Shown in pieces: positions 34,657-45,137 of a stretch of DNA of 64,000 nt (position 1 is the stretch's first letter; each line of letters starts with the position of its first letter). The notes under the pieces are model-generated. The model searched no databases. It was not told the DNA's origin and saw only the letters and a program-made list of their open reading frames with translations. The stretch is taken from contig CM024755.1 of NCBI GenBank assembly GCA_014218235.1, positions 79,592,631-79,656,630 on the forward strand, in the 5' to 3' direction. The position numbers and the translations under genes were made by a program. Source of the stretch: Colocasia esculenta. Its lineage: Eukaryota; Streptophyta; Magnoliopsida; Alismatales; Araceae.

Positions 34657-34929
34657 CTAGGACTTACTAGACACATGTAGGAATGATGTGGATGGGGTAC
34701 TTGCCTCTTGGAAAATCCACAAGCAAAGATTTAAGCCGGAGAAGCCCTCCTCGGCCAAAGCCAAAGAGTCCTCAAAACTCCGTTGATCCGAGTTCTGTGT
34801 TGATTTATGCTGCACACCAGTGTGGGGAAGTCGTTCCCGGATGTTCAGAGTCCTATCCAGTCGTTGTGGAACGTCGGATGAAGCCTCAAGTCGCTGGATC
34901 AAGGAGTTCCAAAGTTGGGATTCGCACAT
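34657..34929 (-). CDS. Leader ORF in the C LTR, function unknown
   Basis: A 90-codon frame starts 60 bp downstream of the TATA box, so it is probably the first ATG of the transcript. The copy in the other LTR (42567-42839) is also fully open and differs at about five residues. It begins MCES; a frame at the same place in H begins MCE but diverges at once and stops after 31 codons. I see no domain, signal peptide or membrane segment. It may be a chance upstream ORF. The similar-length plus-strand frame over the same bases is its shadow. Confidence 0.3.
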   Translation of the reverse strand: MCESQLWNSLIQRLEASSDVPQRLDRTLNIRERLPHTGVQHKSTQNSDQRSFEDSLALAEEGFSGLNLCLWIFQEASTPSTSFLHVSSKS

Positions 34930-34988
34930 AAAATGTTAGGGTTTTTGACAAAGAGTCAAAAGGGTTAGATCTGGCCGGAGATGGGGTG

Positions 34989-34995
34989 TTTTATA
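34989..34995 (-). promoter_or_regulatory. TATA box of C 3' LTR
   Basis: The minus strand reads CTATAAAACACCCC. The same box is at 42899-42905 in the 5' LTR and at 61146-61152 in H. The upstream array lies roughly 120-220 bp before it and the downstream array about 420-510 bp after it. Confidence 0.75.
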
Positions 34996-35114
34996 GGGCT
35001 AGGGTCGGAGACGAAGTTGGGTAAGGTTGGGTTACCGTTGGGGAACGGTTTCCTAAATCAAGGGCAACATTTTCGGAGGCATTTTCGGATCTGAAATCGC
35101 AACAGATCTGGGAG

Positions 35115-35215
35115 ATAAACGTCAACATCAATAGCCGTCAATTCTGAGTAGGCGTCCATCGAGGTGGCCGCTGATTTATGGTCAACGTCAACCGATGTTG
35201 ACGCCAACTAGCCGC
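35115..35215. repeat. GACGTCAAC inverted repeats in C 3' LTR U3
   Basis: GTCAACGTCAAC is followed by CGAT and GTTGACG near 35181-35204. CGTCAAC, CCGTCAA and GGCGTCCA elements lie between 35119 and 35160. The equivalent in the 5' LTR is at about 43030-43125. Confidence 0.75.
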
Positions 35216-35250
35216 TAGAACAGAACTTAAAATTGTAGAAATTCTATGTA

Positions 35251-35253
35251 CAC

Positions 35254-35298
<45 letters not shown>
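35251..35298. repeat. CA/TA microsatellite
   Basis: CA dinucleotides run into TA dinucleotides. The tract is much shorter in the 5' LTR of the same element (near 43166-43180). Confidence 0.95.
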
Positions 35299-35300
<2 letters not shown>

Positions 35301-35445
35301 ATAATCTACAATGCATACATTAAAATAATATCTATTCAACAATGTAAACAAGTAAGTACTATGCACAATAAAGTTTATACATCGATGGCATACATTTATA
35401 CATACATAAGAAATCACCCAAAGATGAAAAATCAAGGGCCTTACA

Positions 35446-35462
35446 CCCTCTCCCCTTAAAGA
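35446..35462 (-). other. Polypurine tract of C
   Basis: The minus strand reads AAGGGGAGAGGG directly before the LTR start. Confidence 0.85.
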
Positions 35463-35489
35463 AACTTCGTCCTCGAAGTTGGACCGACG

Positions 35490-36835
35490 CTACTCAAACA
35501 ATTGAGGATATTTCTTCTTCATTGCACCCTCAAGCTCCTAAGTAGCCTCCTCTCGCGAGAAGTTGCGCCATAAGACTTTCACTGACGCAATACTCTTGTT
35601 CCGAAGATGTTGAACCTTCCAGTCAAGAATAGCTACTGGTTGCTCGACATAAGAAGATCTGGCTAAATCTCCACTGGCTCATGGCTAATAACATGAGATG
35701 GATCTCTGACATACTTCCTGAGCATAGATACGTGGAAGATGGGATGACACTAGCCAAAGCTGGGGGTAAAGCTAGCTCATATGCCACGTTGCCCAATCGT
35801 CTGAGAATCTCATATGGGCCAATGAATCTAGGCTTAACTTACCATGCCTGCCAAATCTAAAACATGAGTAGGCGAAATCTTAAAAAGACATGCTCACCTA
35901 CCTCGAACTCAAATCCTTCCTCCTGTTGTCGGCATAACTCTTCTGCCTATCCTGTGCCGCAACAAGCCTCTTCTAATCAACTGGACCTTATCCGAAGTCT
36001 CCTGAACTAACTCCGGACCGATCAGCTGCCTATCACCGGTCTCCTCCCAACACAAAGGAGATCTGCAAGGCCTACCATACAACGCCTCAAATGGAGCCAT
36101 ACCAATACTCGCATGAAAACTGTTGTTATATGCGAACTCCACAAGAGGTAAATGGCGCTCCCAATCATCCTTCCAATCTAAAACACACGCTCTCAACATA
36201 TCCTCGAGTGTCTGGATAGTCCTCTCGGACTGTCCGTCTGTCTGGGGATGAAATGTCAAACTGAGCTTCAGCTTCGAACCTAACGCATCCTGAAGACCCT
36301 TCCATAGCCTCAAAGTAAATCTCGTATCTCGATGCGAAATGATCGACTTTGGGACACCATGCAATCTAATAATACTACTAATATACAATCTAGCTAAACT
36401 CTCTACTGACTGCTTCTTCTTCATGGGTAAGAAATATGCAGTCTTCGAGAATCTATCTACCACTACCCAAATCGAGTCGTTACCCCGTCTGGATCGAGGC
36501 AAACCCGTAACAAAATCCATAGTGACAGCCTCCCACTTCCATACTGGGATCTCCATCTTTTGCATAAGACCAAATGGTCACTACCGCTCGGCCTTCACTT
36601 GCTGGCAAACTAGACATCTAGACACAAACCCTGCTACATCTTTCTTCATGCCAGACCACCAAAAAGATCTCTTCAAATCCTGGTACATCTTAGTGTTACC
36701 CGGATGAATAGAAAATCTAGACCTATGAGCCTCCGCTAAAACATGCTCACAGACGCCTACGATGTCTGGAACACAAACACGGTGATGGAATCTAATCACG
36801 CCATCCTCATCTCGAGCAATGCCTGCCTTGCCCAC
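35490..36835 (-). pseudogene. Integrase-chromodomain of C, broken
   Basis: HHCC domain: HRSRFSIHPGNTKMYQDLK then CLVCQQ. The core begins MDFVTGLPRSRRG (first Asp); the second motif reads ISHRDTRF, so the catalytic Asp is His; the third motif, TDGQSERTIQTLEDML, is intact. FEALYGRPCRSPLCW follows. After a frame change near 35910 the tail continues to a chromodomain (PVAILDWKVQHLRNKSIAS, VLWRNFSREEAT, KKKYPQLFE) with a stop in place of the conserved Trp, ending at the TAG at 35490. Confidence 0.92.
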
Positions 36836-38214
36836 TAACTCTTAGAGTTTAGGGTCGGCTTTCTGTTGCTCGATCACTTCATCCAACAACGAAGACCTAA
36901 TGGACAACTGAGCTACAAAAGCCTGGCACAATGATGGCTCTAACTCAGTCATCGCACATGCCGCATCCTCCAACATCTTCCAATCCTGCTGGAGAGACGA
37001 CCTCTTTCTGCTAAGGGCATCCGCTACGACATTCGCCTTTCCAGGATGATACTGGAGGTCGAAGTCATAGTCCTTCAGGGACTCAATCCATCTTCTCTAC
37101 CTAAGGTTTAATTCCTTTTGGGAGAAAAGATACTTTAGGCTCTTGTGGTCAGTGAACACCTCAAATCTGACACCATAAAGATAGTGCCTCCAGATCTTCA
37201 GTGCATGTACCACTGCCGCAAGCTCAAGATCATGAGTCGGATAGTTTCGCTCATGCTCTTTCAATTGACGAGAAGCATATGCTACTACCCTTCCTTGCTG
37301 CATCAATACACAGCCAAGGCCAATCCGAGATGCATTTGTGTAGATAGCAAAACCCTCTACACCGCTCGGCAAAACTAACACAGGAGCCGAAGTGAGCTTA
37401 GTCTTCAATAATTGAAAACTACTCTCACACTCCTCAGACCAAACAAACTTTACTCCCTTCCTGGTCAGCTGAGTCAATGGGGCGGCGATGGATGAAAATC
37501 CCTCAATAAATCGCTGATAATAACCCGCCAAACCAAGAAAACTCTGAATCTCTGAAGGAGTCTTGGGAATCTCCCAATCCATAACAGCCTGGACTTTCGC
37601 TGGATCCACTGCTACACCAGCACCGGAGATAACATGCCCAAGGAAATGAACCTCGCGCAACCAAAAATCGCACTTGCTGAATTTTGCATACAGCTTGTGC
37701 TCACGGAGAACCTCTAATACTACCCTCAAATGCTGACGATGTGTGGCCTCATCCGGAGAGTAGACCAACACGTCATCAATAAAAACTACGACGAAACTAT
37801 CTAGATATGGTCTAAACACCCTGTTCATGAGATCCATGAACGCTGTAGGGGCGTTGGTCAGACCAAAAGAAGGACCAAAAACTCATAATGTCCATAACGG
37901 GTTCTAAAAGTCATCTTGGACACATCCTCACTCCTAATCCTCAACTGATGATAACCAGACCGCAAATCAATCTTAGAAAAGACTGATGCATCTTGCAGTT
38001 GGTCAAACAAATCATCAATTCGAGGTAAGGGATACCTATTCTTCACCGTCACTTGGTTTAGCTTTCTATAATCAATGCATAACCTAAGCGATCCATCCTT
38101 CTTCTTCACGAATAAGACAGGTGCGCCCCAAGGGGAAACGCTAGGGTGAATAAATCCCTTATCTAACAAATCCTGCAACTGCTTCCTTAGCTCAGCTAAT
38201 TCCGCAGGTGCCAT
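36836..38214 (-). pseudogene. Reverse transcriptase-RNase H of C, broken
   Basis: RT motifs: SPWGAPVLFVKKKDGSLRL, LNQVTVKNRYPLPRIDDLFD, SKIDLRSGYHQL, then after a one-base loss near 37860 NAPTAFMDLMN and the catalytic FIDDVLVYS. RNase H reads AIYTNASRIGLGCVLMQQG; the usual TDAS has become TNAS, so a catalytic Asp is lost. KSLKYLFSQKELNLR is intact. The linker to integrase (36836-37096) has stops near 36841 and 37097. Confidence 0.93.
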
Positions 38215-38858
38215 CCGATAAGTGCCTTCGAGATAGGAGAGGTGCCTGGAAGCAACTCTAGCGTGAACTCTATCACTCTAGCCGGTGGCAATCCAGATAA
38301 ATCATCAGGAAAGACATCTGGAAACTCCCGCACTACATCAATCTCCGCAATAGTAGGTGACTCATCAGCCTTGGGTACTAATACCACGTTGGCAAGAAAA
38401 GCGTCACAACCCTTGTTCACCATTCTCATCGCCCTCATGGCAGAGATGACAAACTTTCCCGCTAAGTTCCTTGGCAATGGATGAGAAAACTCATCCTCAC
38501 CAGGAATGCAGAAAACGATCTTCTTCCCACGACAATCTACTAACGCATAGTGCTCCTCTAGCCAATCTAGACCAAGAATAGCATCTTAGTCCTTCATCTT
38601 TAGCAAGAAGAAACACCCTTCTAGGACTATATCCTCAATGCACACCGGTAAAGACGGAATACACTTCCTAGTCGATACCGTACCTGCAGGTGTGTGCAAT
38701 GACAAAGGGACTTCTAACTCCTCAGACTCTATTCCTGACTCTAAGGCTAACTGCCTAGCAAAATGCTAGGAAATGAATGAGTGAGCGGCACCCGTATCAA
38801 ATAGAACTCGAGCGTGAACACCTAAGAATAAAATTGTACCTTCAGTGACATGATCCGC
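38215..38858 (-). pseudogene. Aspartic protease of C, broken
   Basis: The minus strand encodes VLFDTGAAHSFIS, an intact D-T-G active site, then about 65 residues later DAILGLDWLEEHYALVDC. Stops interrupt it near 38770 and 38590. It is followed by PRNLAGKFVISAM and EFPDVFPDDLSGLPP, the conserved link to RT in Tekay elements. Confidence 0.88.
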
Positions 38859-39613
38859 CTACTTGGCGTCCTCACGAGCTAACGCAAACACTCGGCTGGG
38901 GCTCGAGGTCTCCCGGGTCGTCCTGTCGCTGGCGCTGCTGCTGCTGCTGCTGGGGCTGGTGCCGCTCCACACTGGCCTCCCTACTGCAAGTCTGGGGCAA
39001 TCCTTGATCCTATGCTCGCTGCTCCTGCACTTCAAGCACTTCCCCCCCAACTTCCAATATTCCGTACCACCATGTGCCCTCCCGCAATGAGGACACTCCT
39101 TCTGGACACTAGGGGAATGCTGAGAAGGTACCTGACTGCTTCCCGATGCCACAGGACGCTGCGGTGACTGAAAAGCCGCCTTCTTCCTATCCTGCCTCTG
39201 GAAAGGAGCCGCGGGCCTCTTCTGAGAAGCCTTCTTCTCCTCCAGGTACTGCTCCATCTCTCCCTCCTGCCGACACGCTGTGCTGAGCACCTGCTCGAGG
39301 GTACGATGGTCGAAATCCACCAACCTCATCCTCAGTGATGGTCTCAGACCCATCATGAACTTCTTCGCCTTCCTGCGCTCATCAGCTATAATATGAGGGG
39401 CATACTTCGATAGCTCGGCAAAACTGGCCTCGTACTCCAGCACTGTCATGGAGCCCTGAGTCAACGAGAGGAACTCCTGCTCATCTTGTCCTGGATGTGC
39501 TCCGGAACAAACTTGGCTCGAAAAAGCCTCACGAACTCATCCCAGCCAACCTCCACAGCACCATCCTCGAACCGAGTACGTAACAACGAGGACCACCACA
39601 CGTCGGATCGCTC

Positions 39614-39690
39614 CTGCCAAAACCATCCATAAGGACTAACCAACATAATCTATACTTAAAGAAATAACCACCAAATTAAATTACACATAC
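39614..39690 (-). other. Putative intron 2 in gag of C (77 bp)
   Basis: The minus strand begins GTATGTGTAATTTAA and ends GGTTTTGGCAG, is T-rich and has in-frame stops. Removal joins TYMLQ to ERSDVWW exactly at a conserved gag position; element A has no gap there (ITFQLDRDARAWW). Confidence 0.65.
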
Positions 39691-39888
39691 CTGCAGCATA
39701 TATGTGGCTAAAGTGACCTTGTCATCCTCAGCGCACCTAATAGCCCGAAAGATCTTTTCGATCTCCCTCATCCAGCTCTCAGCTAATAAGGGATCGCTCT
39801 CCCCCTTAAAAGAAAGTGGCGACATCCTCTTGAACCTTTCCATGATGGAGGGTCCACCATGGTCAGCCTGGGGAACTGGCACTTGAGC

Positions 39889-39983
39889 CTGCCACAGCAA
39901 AACATCATAAGCAACACATATAGCATAGCAACATAGCAAACATATCATCAAGTAAAACAGACTACCCTTTTTATCATTCTAAC
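39889..39983 (-). other. Putative intron 1 in gag of C (95 bp)
   Basis: The minus strand begins GTTAGAATG, is T-rich, ends TTGCTGTGGCAG and contains in-frame stops. Removal joins LEAQ to AQVPVPQ in frame. Confidence 0.55.
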
Positions 39984-40351
39984 TTGAGCCTCCAGCTGAG
40001 CCTGGAGTGCAGCCTGAGTGTGGGCCTGCGTCTGCATGGCCTGCACTAAACCCTACATGAACACTCCATAGTCTACTGGTGGCGGTGGGGGAAGCACAGG
40101 GCCCTGGGGTGCTGGGGCGTGCTGCTCACCCTAATCCTCATGCCGAGGCTCATCTCTCCTCTGCTCACCTCACGAGTAGGAACACCACGCCTACCACACG
40201 AAGCCATATCCTGCAAAATGATTTAATCACAATTTAGAACTAGACTATCTAATTTCTAACTATTTATTTATCTATGTGGACAATCTACACAGACTTAACA
40301 TACAATGAAGATGATGGTATGTACATATTTATGTACAATTTCAGCCTGATT

Positions 40352-40362
40352 CTATGATACCA
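40352..40362 (-). other. Primer-binding site of C
   Basis: The minus strand reads TGGTATCATAG shortly after the 5' LTR end, matching the initiator Met-tRNA complement at 8 of the first 8 bases. Confidence 0.8.
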
Positions 40363-40367
40363 ATCTC

Positions 40368-43325
40368 TGTAACGACCCTCCTTATACCGGTACGGTTATA
40401 CCAACCCACATCGATTTAATGAACGCCGCTACAATGTGACATTTACCCAACATTTATATGATAGGCTGAAATATACATAAATACATTCACATAACAGCGG
40501 AAAAGAAAAAGCCCAATGTAACTTCTTATTCCATCATCCACATTCTATTCACAGTCCATAATTATAGAAGAAAAGAAATCTAAACCTTTCATAACTGAGA
40601 ACTGAAATAAATACATTATCCACAACTTTCCACTGAATAAGTACACAATCCCAAAGGTAGAGCAAGTCTACTCTTATTACATACTTATGAAAAACAAAAG
40701 TACAACACCAAGTCCAAAACAAGGACTCCTAGTCCTGCTCCGAGTCGCTCCTAACGATCTCCTCGGAAGAAGTAGAAATCTATGCACCTGTACGCCGAAG
40801 CAAGAGTGAGTTCAAATGAACTCAACAAGTAACACCAATCACACTAAACTTACATGCATCACATAACATTCACATTTTCATTCTACACAATAACATATAA
40901 ACATGGATTTAACAATTAATTCAAGTAAAAATCCTAAACATGATGTCTACACATGTTACACATGGAAATTGTCTTATACAAAATTTTCAATAACTTAAAG
41001 CCTACCACATGCTTTCTGCACACTTTTCAATATATTAAACTAAGCTCATTTAACCACATTCACACATACTTACAAGTTAAACATTAGTCATTTTAAACAT
41101 GGAGTTTGTACACATAAATAAGAGACAATTCTAGCATGGATTCTATAATCATTTAAGAAATTATCAATTTACATGCTGTCACAAGAATTCATATTAACAC
41201 CTGATCACTTATACAATTTCACCATTTACATATTCACTTTCACTTAAACACAAGTTCACATTTATTAAATGTCGTGACACATAACCCAAACCACCTTTTA
41301 GAAGGACACACACTAATCACATCACATATCTATCACCTAGGCATTTTAGTGATAAATCTTAGTTACTGCACAAAACCGGGAGAAACACTCTCCACCCTAA
41401 CCAGCGATACTTGTTCGCCTCCAGGATTTAATCCCAATGCCCGTGGGACATCACACACTATGAACCTTCCCGTGGGGACTTTACCACAGTACAGTTCCAC
41501 AGCCTTTTAAGGTAGCAGTGTCACCTATTGGCACATTTACACATTTGTCTAAATTTTAACACACGCTTAATGCACAATTTTAACACATCCAATACATGCT
41601 CACACATTTACATACTTCAGTGTTAACCAACATGGTACTACTATTCTCAGTATTAACAGATTTAAACAAGTCTAATCATGTTGAAATTAGCATATTTTTA
41701 TACTAATCATATTAACATGCATTTATTTATCAATATTGCACACAAAATCTACATATATAGCTACTGTCATCATTTCAGTACAAAATTTTAACCAAACACC
41801 TATTACAGGTTAACCATCATTCATATAAATTTTTGCATTTTTATGAAGTTCACACTAATTATGAAAATTCCATCAATGGAATCACATAAGACTAAAATAA
41901 CCAAACAAACATGGATTTTCATTATTCTGATTCACAGTTCATTATATACATGTATACTAACATTTCTAATTACGTGCCAAATTCTATGGATTTAAATGGT
42001 TCTCTATCATTTAATAGAATTTCTTCACTAATTATGCATGCTCGCTATTTTTCAGTTCAGAAAATCTAAAAATTTACGCAGTCATCAGAAAATTCCCAAA
42101 TTTTAACAACATGCTCTGACATCAATTTAAGCACCATAGAAAATTTCTGTCACTTAAATCCCACAAGGATAATGTAAATAGTAATTTACAATATTCAGAA
42201 CCTATTTAACATGTATTTTAAAACTTTTAATAAATAATACACTTGAACGAAATTTCACAGAAATTACACAACATGCTCCACTACACATTTTTCATATCAT
42301 ATAAAATTTACCATATATCCTCATGCACAGAAATCCCAAAAAAAATGGCTTATAAAGGTAGACAGTCCACTGTTCTTGCCTGAAGAACTCAACGGCATGG
42401 GTATGGCCGTTTACTCAAGTTAACGGCAACATAGTGTGCCGCCAAGTCAGGATCTTAACGACAAGGGATCCTGCCGTTAAGTTCCTGTCTGTGCAAAACA
42501 CAGACTGAACGTATGAAACTTGGTGAAATTGGGGGTCCAGGACTCGAAATAAAATTTGGAAAATTCCTAGGACTTACTAGACACATGTAGGAATGATGTG
42601 GATGGGGTACTTGCCTCTTGGAAAATCCACAAGCAAAGATTTAAGCCATAGAAGCCCTCCTCGGCCAAAGCCAAAGAGTCCTCAAAACTCCGTTGATCCG
42701 AGTTCTGTGTTGATTTATGCTGCACACCAGTGTGGGGAAGCCGTTCCCGGATGTTCAGAGCCCTATCCAGTCGTTGTGGAATGTTGGATGAAGCCTCAAA
42801 TCGCTGGATCAAGGAGTTCCAAAGTTGGGATTCGCACATAAAATGTTAGGGTTTTTGACAAAGAGTCAAAAGGGTTAGATCTAGCCGGAGATGGGGTGTT
42901 TTATAGGGCTAGGGTCGGAGACGAAGTTGGGTAAGGTTGGGTTACCGTTGGGGAACGGTTTCCTGAATCAAGGGCAACATTTTCGGAAGCGTTTCCGGAT
43001 CTGAAATCGCAACAAATCTGGGAGATAAACGTCAACATCAATAGCTGTCAATTCTGAGTAGGCGTCCATCGAGGTGGCCGCTGATTTATGGTCAACGTCA
43101 ACCGATGTTGACACCAACTAGCCGCCAGAACAAAACTTAAAACTGCAGAAATTCTATGTACACCACACATATATATATCTATAATCTACAATGCACACAT
43201 TAAAATAATACCTATTCAACAATGTAAACAAGTAAGTACTATGCACAATAAAGTTTATACATCGATGGTATACATTTATACATACATAAGAAATCACCCA
43301 AAGATAAAAAATCAAGGGCCTTACA
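40368..43325 (-). repeat. 5' LTR of C
   Basis: A 2958-bp partner of 32459-35445. TATA is at 42899-42905, the leader ORF at 42567-42839, the downstream array at 42391-42481, the upstream array at 43030-43125 and the hairpin island at 41380-41530, with CCGTGG (41470-41475) and CCACAG (41484-41489). Confidence 0.95.
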
Positions 43326-44233
43326 TTATTTATTAGTCGGTGATGTAATTATAATTTGGACTTTGGTTATTTTGTACTTGGAAACTGGCTGTGTTTAGTG
43401 GATCTTATGTTATGTTATTTCTTTTATTTTGACTATATAGACAATGGTACATGGATTATAATGTTGATGAAATAAGAGTTATTTATTTTCACTGCAATGT
43501 TCTGAAGTGTTGCGGAATTCCCTATATGGTAATCTAGAAGGGGGGGTTGAATAGATTACTGTCTATTAAGAACACTTGTTACCTTCTTTTCGATAAGATA
43601 CAAAATACTAGAAGTTATGGCAAGGACTAAACTTAGTGTGGATGTGTGTGATTCAATGATAGATATCAAGCAGATGATTAGACGTGTGTAAATGCGCCGT
43701 GCCTACCAAACATCTAACGTAGAAACGTTCAAACCACGAGACACAACGATTTACGTGGTTCGGAATACACAACTCGTGTATCCTACATCCACGGGCCACA
43801 CACACACGCAGAGCAATCTGCTTATGAGCTAGTTCAGGAACTACAACTCACACACACGTGTTCTCTGATGTGTAACCACCATCAGAACAACACACACACG
43901 TATATCAAGCACAAGGACTGCTTGAAACACACCACACACACACACGTATGGACAAAAGTAAAACAGAGAAGAGTTTGAGAGTTGAGAATCAAATCCAATT
44001 GAAAACTCTTCTGTTGAACGTCTGAGTAGACTTCAAGCTTCGTCTTGATGATCAGAACCTTGATGGAGAGGCTTGAATTCACGACGTTCAGACTTCACCG
44101 CTGCACGGAAGACTTCTCTTGTTGAATCTGGGTAGCAGGTAGAAGCAGAGCAGCGGGGCAAGACTTTTCTTGAGAGGCTTTTAGGGTTCTTGCTTAGAGG
44201 CTGCTTGTGTACGTGATTGTCTTCAAAAAGATG

Positions 44234-44241
44234 CTTAAATA
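44234..44241 (-). promoter_or_regulatory. TATA box of F 3' LTR
   Basis: The minus strand reads CTATTTAAGC. The nearest palindrome ends 87 bp upstream, the same gap as in LTR I and close to the gap before the third ORF. Confidence 0.65.
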
Positions 44242-44328
44242 GAGGTGTTTACATATGGAGAGTCGTGGTATGTGGAAACACCACCTATGGCAACTTGAAG
44301 ACTTCCCGTATTTGAAGACTCTCTCCGT

Positions 44329-44580
44329 CTGTCGACAGCACTGGGTGCTCCTATCGACAGGCGCAAGGAAGCAGAAGATTCAAAGCCTCTGGAAGGCAGT
44401 TGCTGTCGACAGGCGACTAGGTGCTGTCGACAGGCACAAGCAGACAGAAGGTTTGGGGGTTCTGGGAACCTCTTCCTGTCGACAGGTAGCTGGGGTGCTG
44501 TCGACAAGCACATCTGTATTGAAGACTGGCCTTCCGGCTTGAGTATAGCTGTCGACAAGGATTCTTCCTGCTGTCGATAA
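44329..44580. repeat. CTGTCGACAG paired-palindrome array in F 3' LTR
   Basis: Eight sites start at 44329, 44351, 44403, 44424, 44476, 44498, 44549 and 44571. They form four pairs 21-22 bp apart, and pairs repeat every 73-74 bp. Between-site intervals of 51-52 bp are close to five helical turns. Core CTGTCGACAG is exact in four; the rest differ by one to three bases. Between pairs a GCACAAGCAGACAGAAG-like spacer recurs in weaker form, so the array probably grew from a tandem repeat of which only the palindromes stayed conserved. Confidence 0.95.
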
Positions 44581-44847
44581 GTACTTGCTTTTCATGTATA
44601 TCTTCATCATTTTTCCCTTGTTCTTCATACATGTCTTGCTCAACATCTCACCTAAAGTAATGAACATAGTTAGTGAGACATTATAGTCATTTAAAACTTA
44701 ACATTATACCAACACATTGAGACAAGTCATATGTATAGATCTTATGCAATTTTAAACTCAACTCACATTGTTCACTTGTTTACTTTGTTCATCATTGATC
44801 ATCAACAAAAACATGTTGTATTTATGATTTAGAATGTGAACCCAACA

Positions 44848-44862
44848 TTCTCCCCCTTTTTG
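44848..44862 (-). other. Polypurine tract of F
   Basis: The minus strand reads AAAAAGGGGGAGAA directly before the LTR start. Confidence 0.88.
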
Positions 44863-45137
44863 ATGATGACAAAATTAATCAATTAAGCAAGTGTAAGCAA
44901 GTGCACAATTGAGTTTTCTCCCCCATTTGTCAATATCCAAAAGCATACACCATAGACACATGTAGTAGGTTAGAAGACAAAAATTTCATTGATTTTTCAT
45001 TGAACCATACATAATGTGCTAGGTAAAACATAACTTGAAAGGGAAAGACATTGCATGACCATGAAAGTAAGAGAACATCATAAGATTGAAGATAACTGGA
45101 TAACAAGACATGACACTCTCCTAGACACCTAAGCTAG

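Larger units (their letters stand above)
32459..35445 (-). repeat. 3' LTR of C
   Basis: A 2987-bp LTR. The minus strand runs from TGTAAGGCCCTTGATT to GAGTCGTTACA. It holds an upstream array (about 35115-35215), TATA box (34989-34995), leader ORF (34657-34929), downstream array (34482-34571) and hairpin island (33476-33625). It differs from the 5' LTR by scattered substitutions and a longer CA/TA microsatellite. Confidence 0.95.
38859..40207 (-). pseudogene. gag of C with two intron-like gaps, broken
   Basis: It starts MASCGRRGVPTRE at 40207. Exon-like part 1 (39984-40207) has a frameshift and two stops. Part 2 (39691-39888) carries IMERFKRMSPLSFKGE, AESWMREIEKIFR and LATYMLQ. Part 3 (39613 down to 38859) carries ERSDVWWSSLLRTRF, FVRLFRAKFVPEHIQ, a one-base frameshift near 39466, MTVLEYEASFAELSKYA and a CCHC nucleocapsid (CLKCRSSEHRIKDCPR). 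The Retrotrans_gag core runs LATYMLQ directly into ERSDVWW in related elements, so the gap between them looks like an insertion with splice signals. Gag would form the particle and bind RNA. Confidence 0.88.
32459..43325 (-). mobile_element. Complete Tekay-type Ty3 retrotransposon C
   Basis: A minus-strand chromovirus of 10.87 kb. The exact duplication TTATT is at 32454-32458 and 43326-43330. The 5' LTR is 40368-43325 and the 3' LTR 32459-35445, about 3.0 kb each and very similar, so insertion is fairly recent. Interior order on the minus strand: primer site, gag with two intron-like gaps, protease, RT, RNase H, integrase, chromodomain, polypurine tract. It is inserted in LTR D. Confidence 0.96.
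43503..44847 (-). repeat. 3' LTR of F
   Basis: 1345 bp; the minus strand runs TGTTGGGTTCACATTC to CGCAACACTTCA. It contains the palindrome array (44329-44580), TATA box (44234-44241) and, near the end, a run of seven G/C pairs in AATCTATTCAACCCCCCC, typical of SIRE LTRs. Open frames of 95-107 codons inside the array are not genes. Confidence 0.96.

Noticed and set aside
44329..44580. Regular repeats with spacers, superficially like a CRISPR array
   Set aside because: Repeats are only 10 bp and self-palindromic, spacers are short and related to each other, and the array sits in the LTR of a plant retrotransposon. No cas genes are present.
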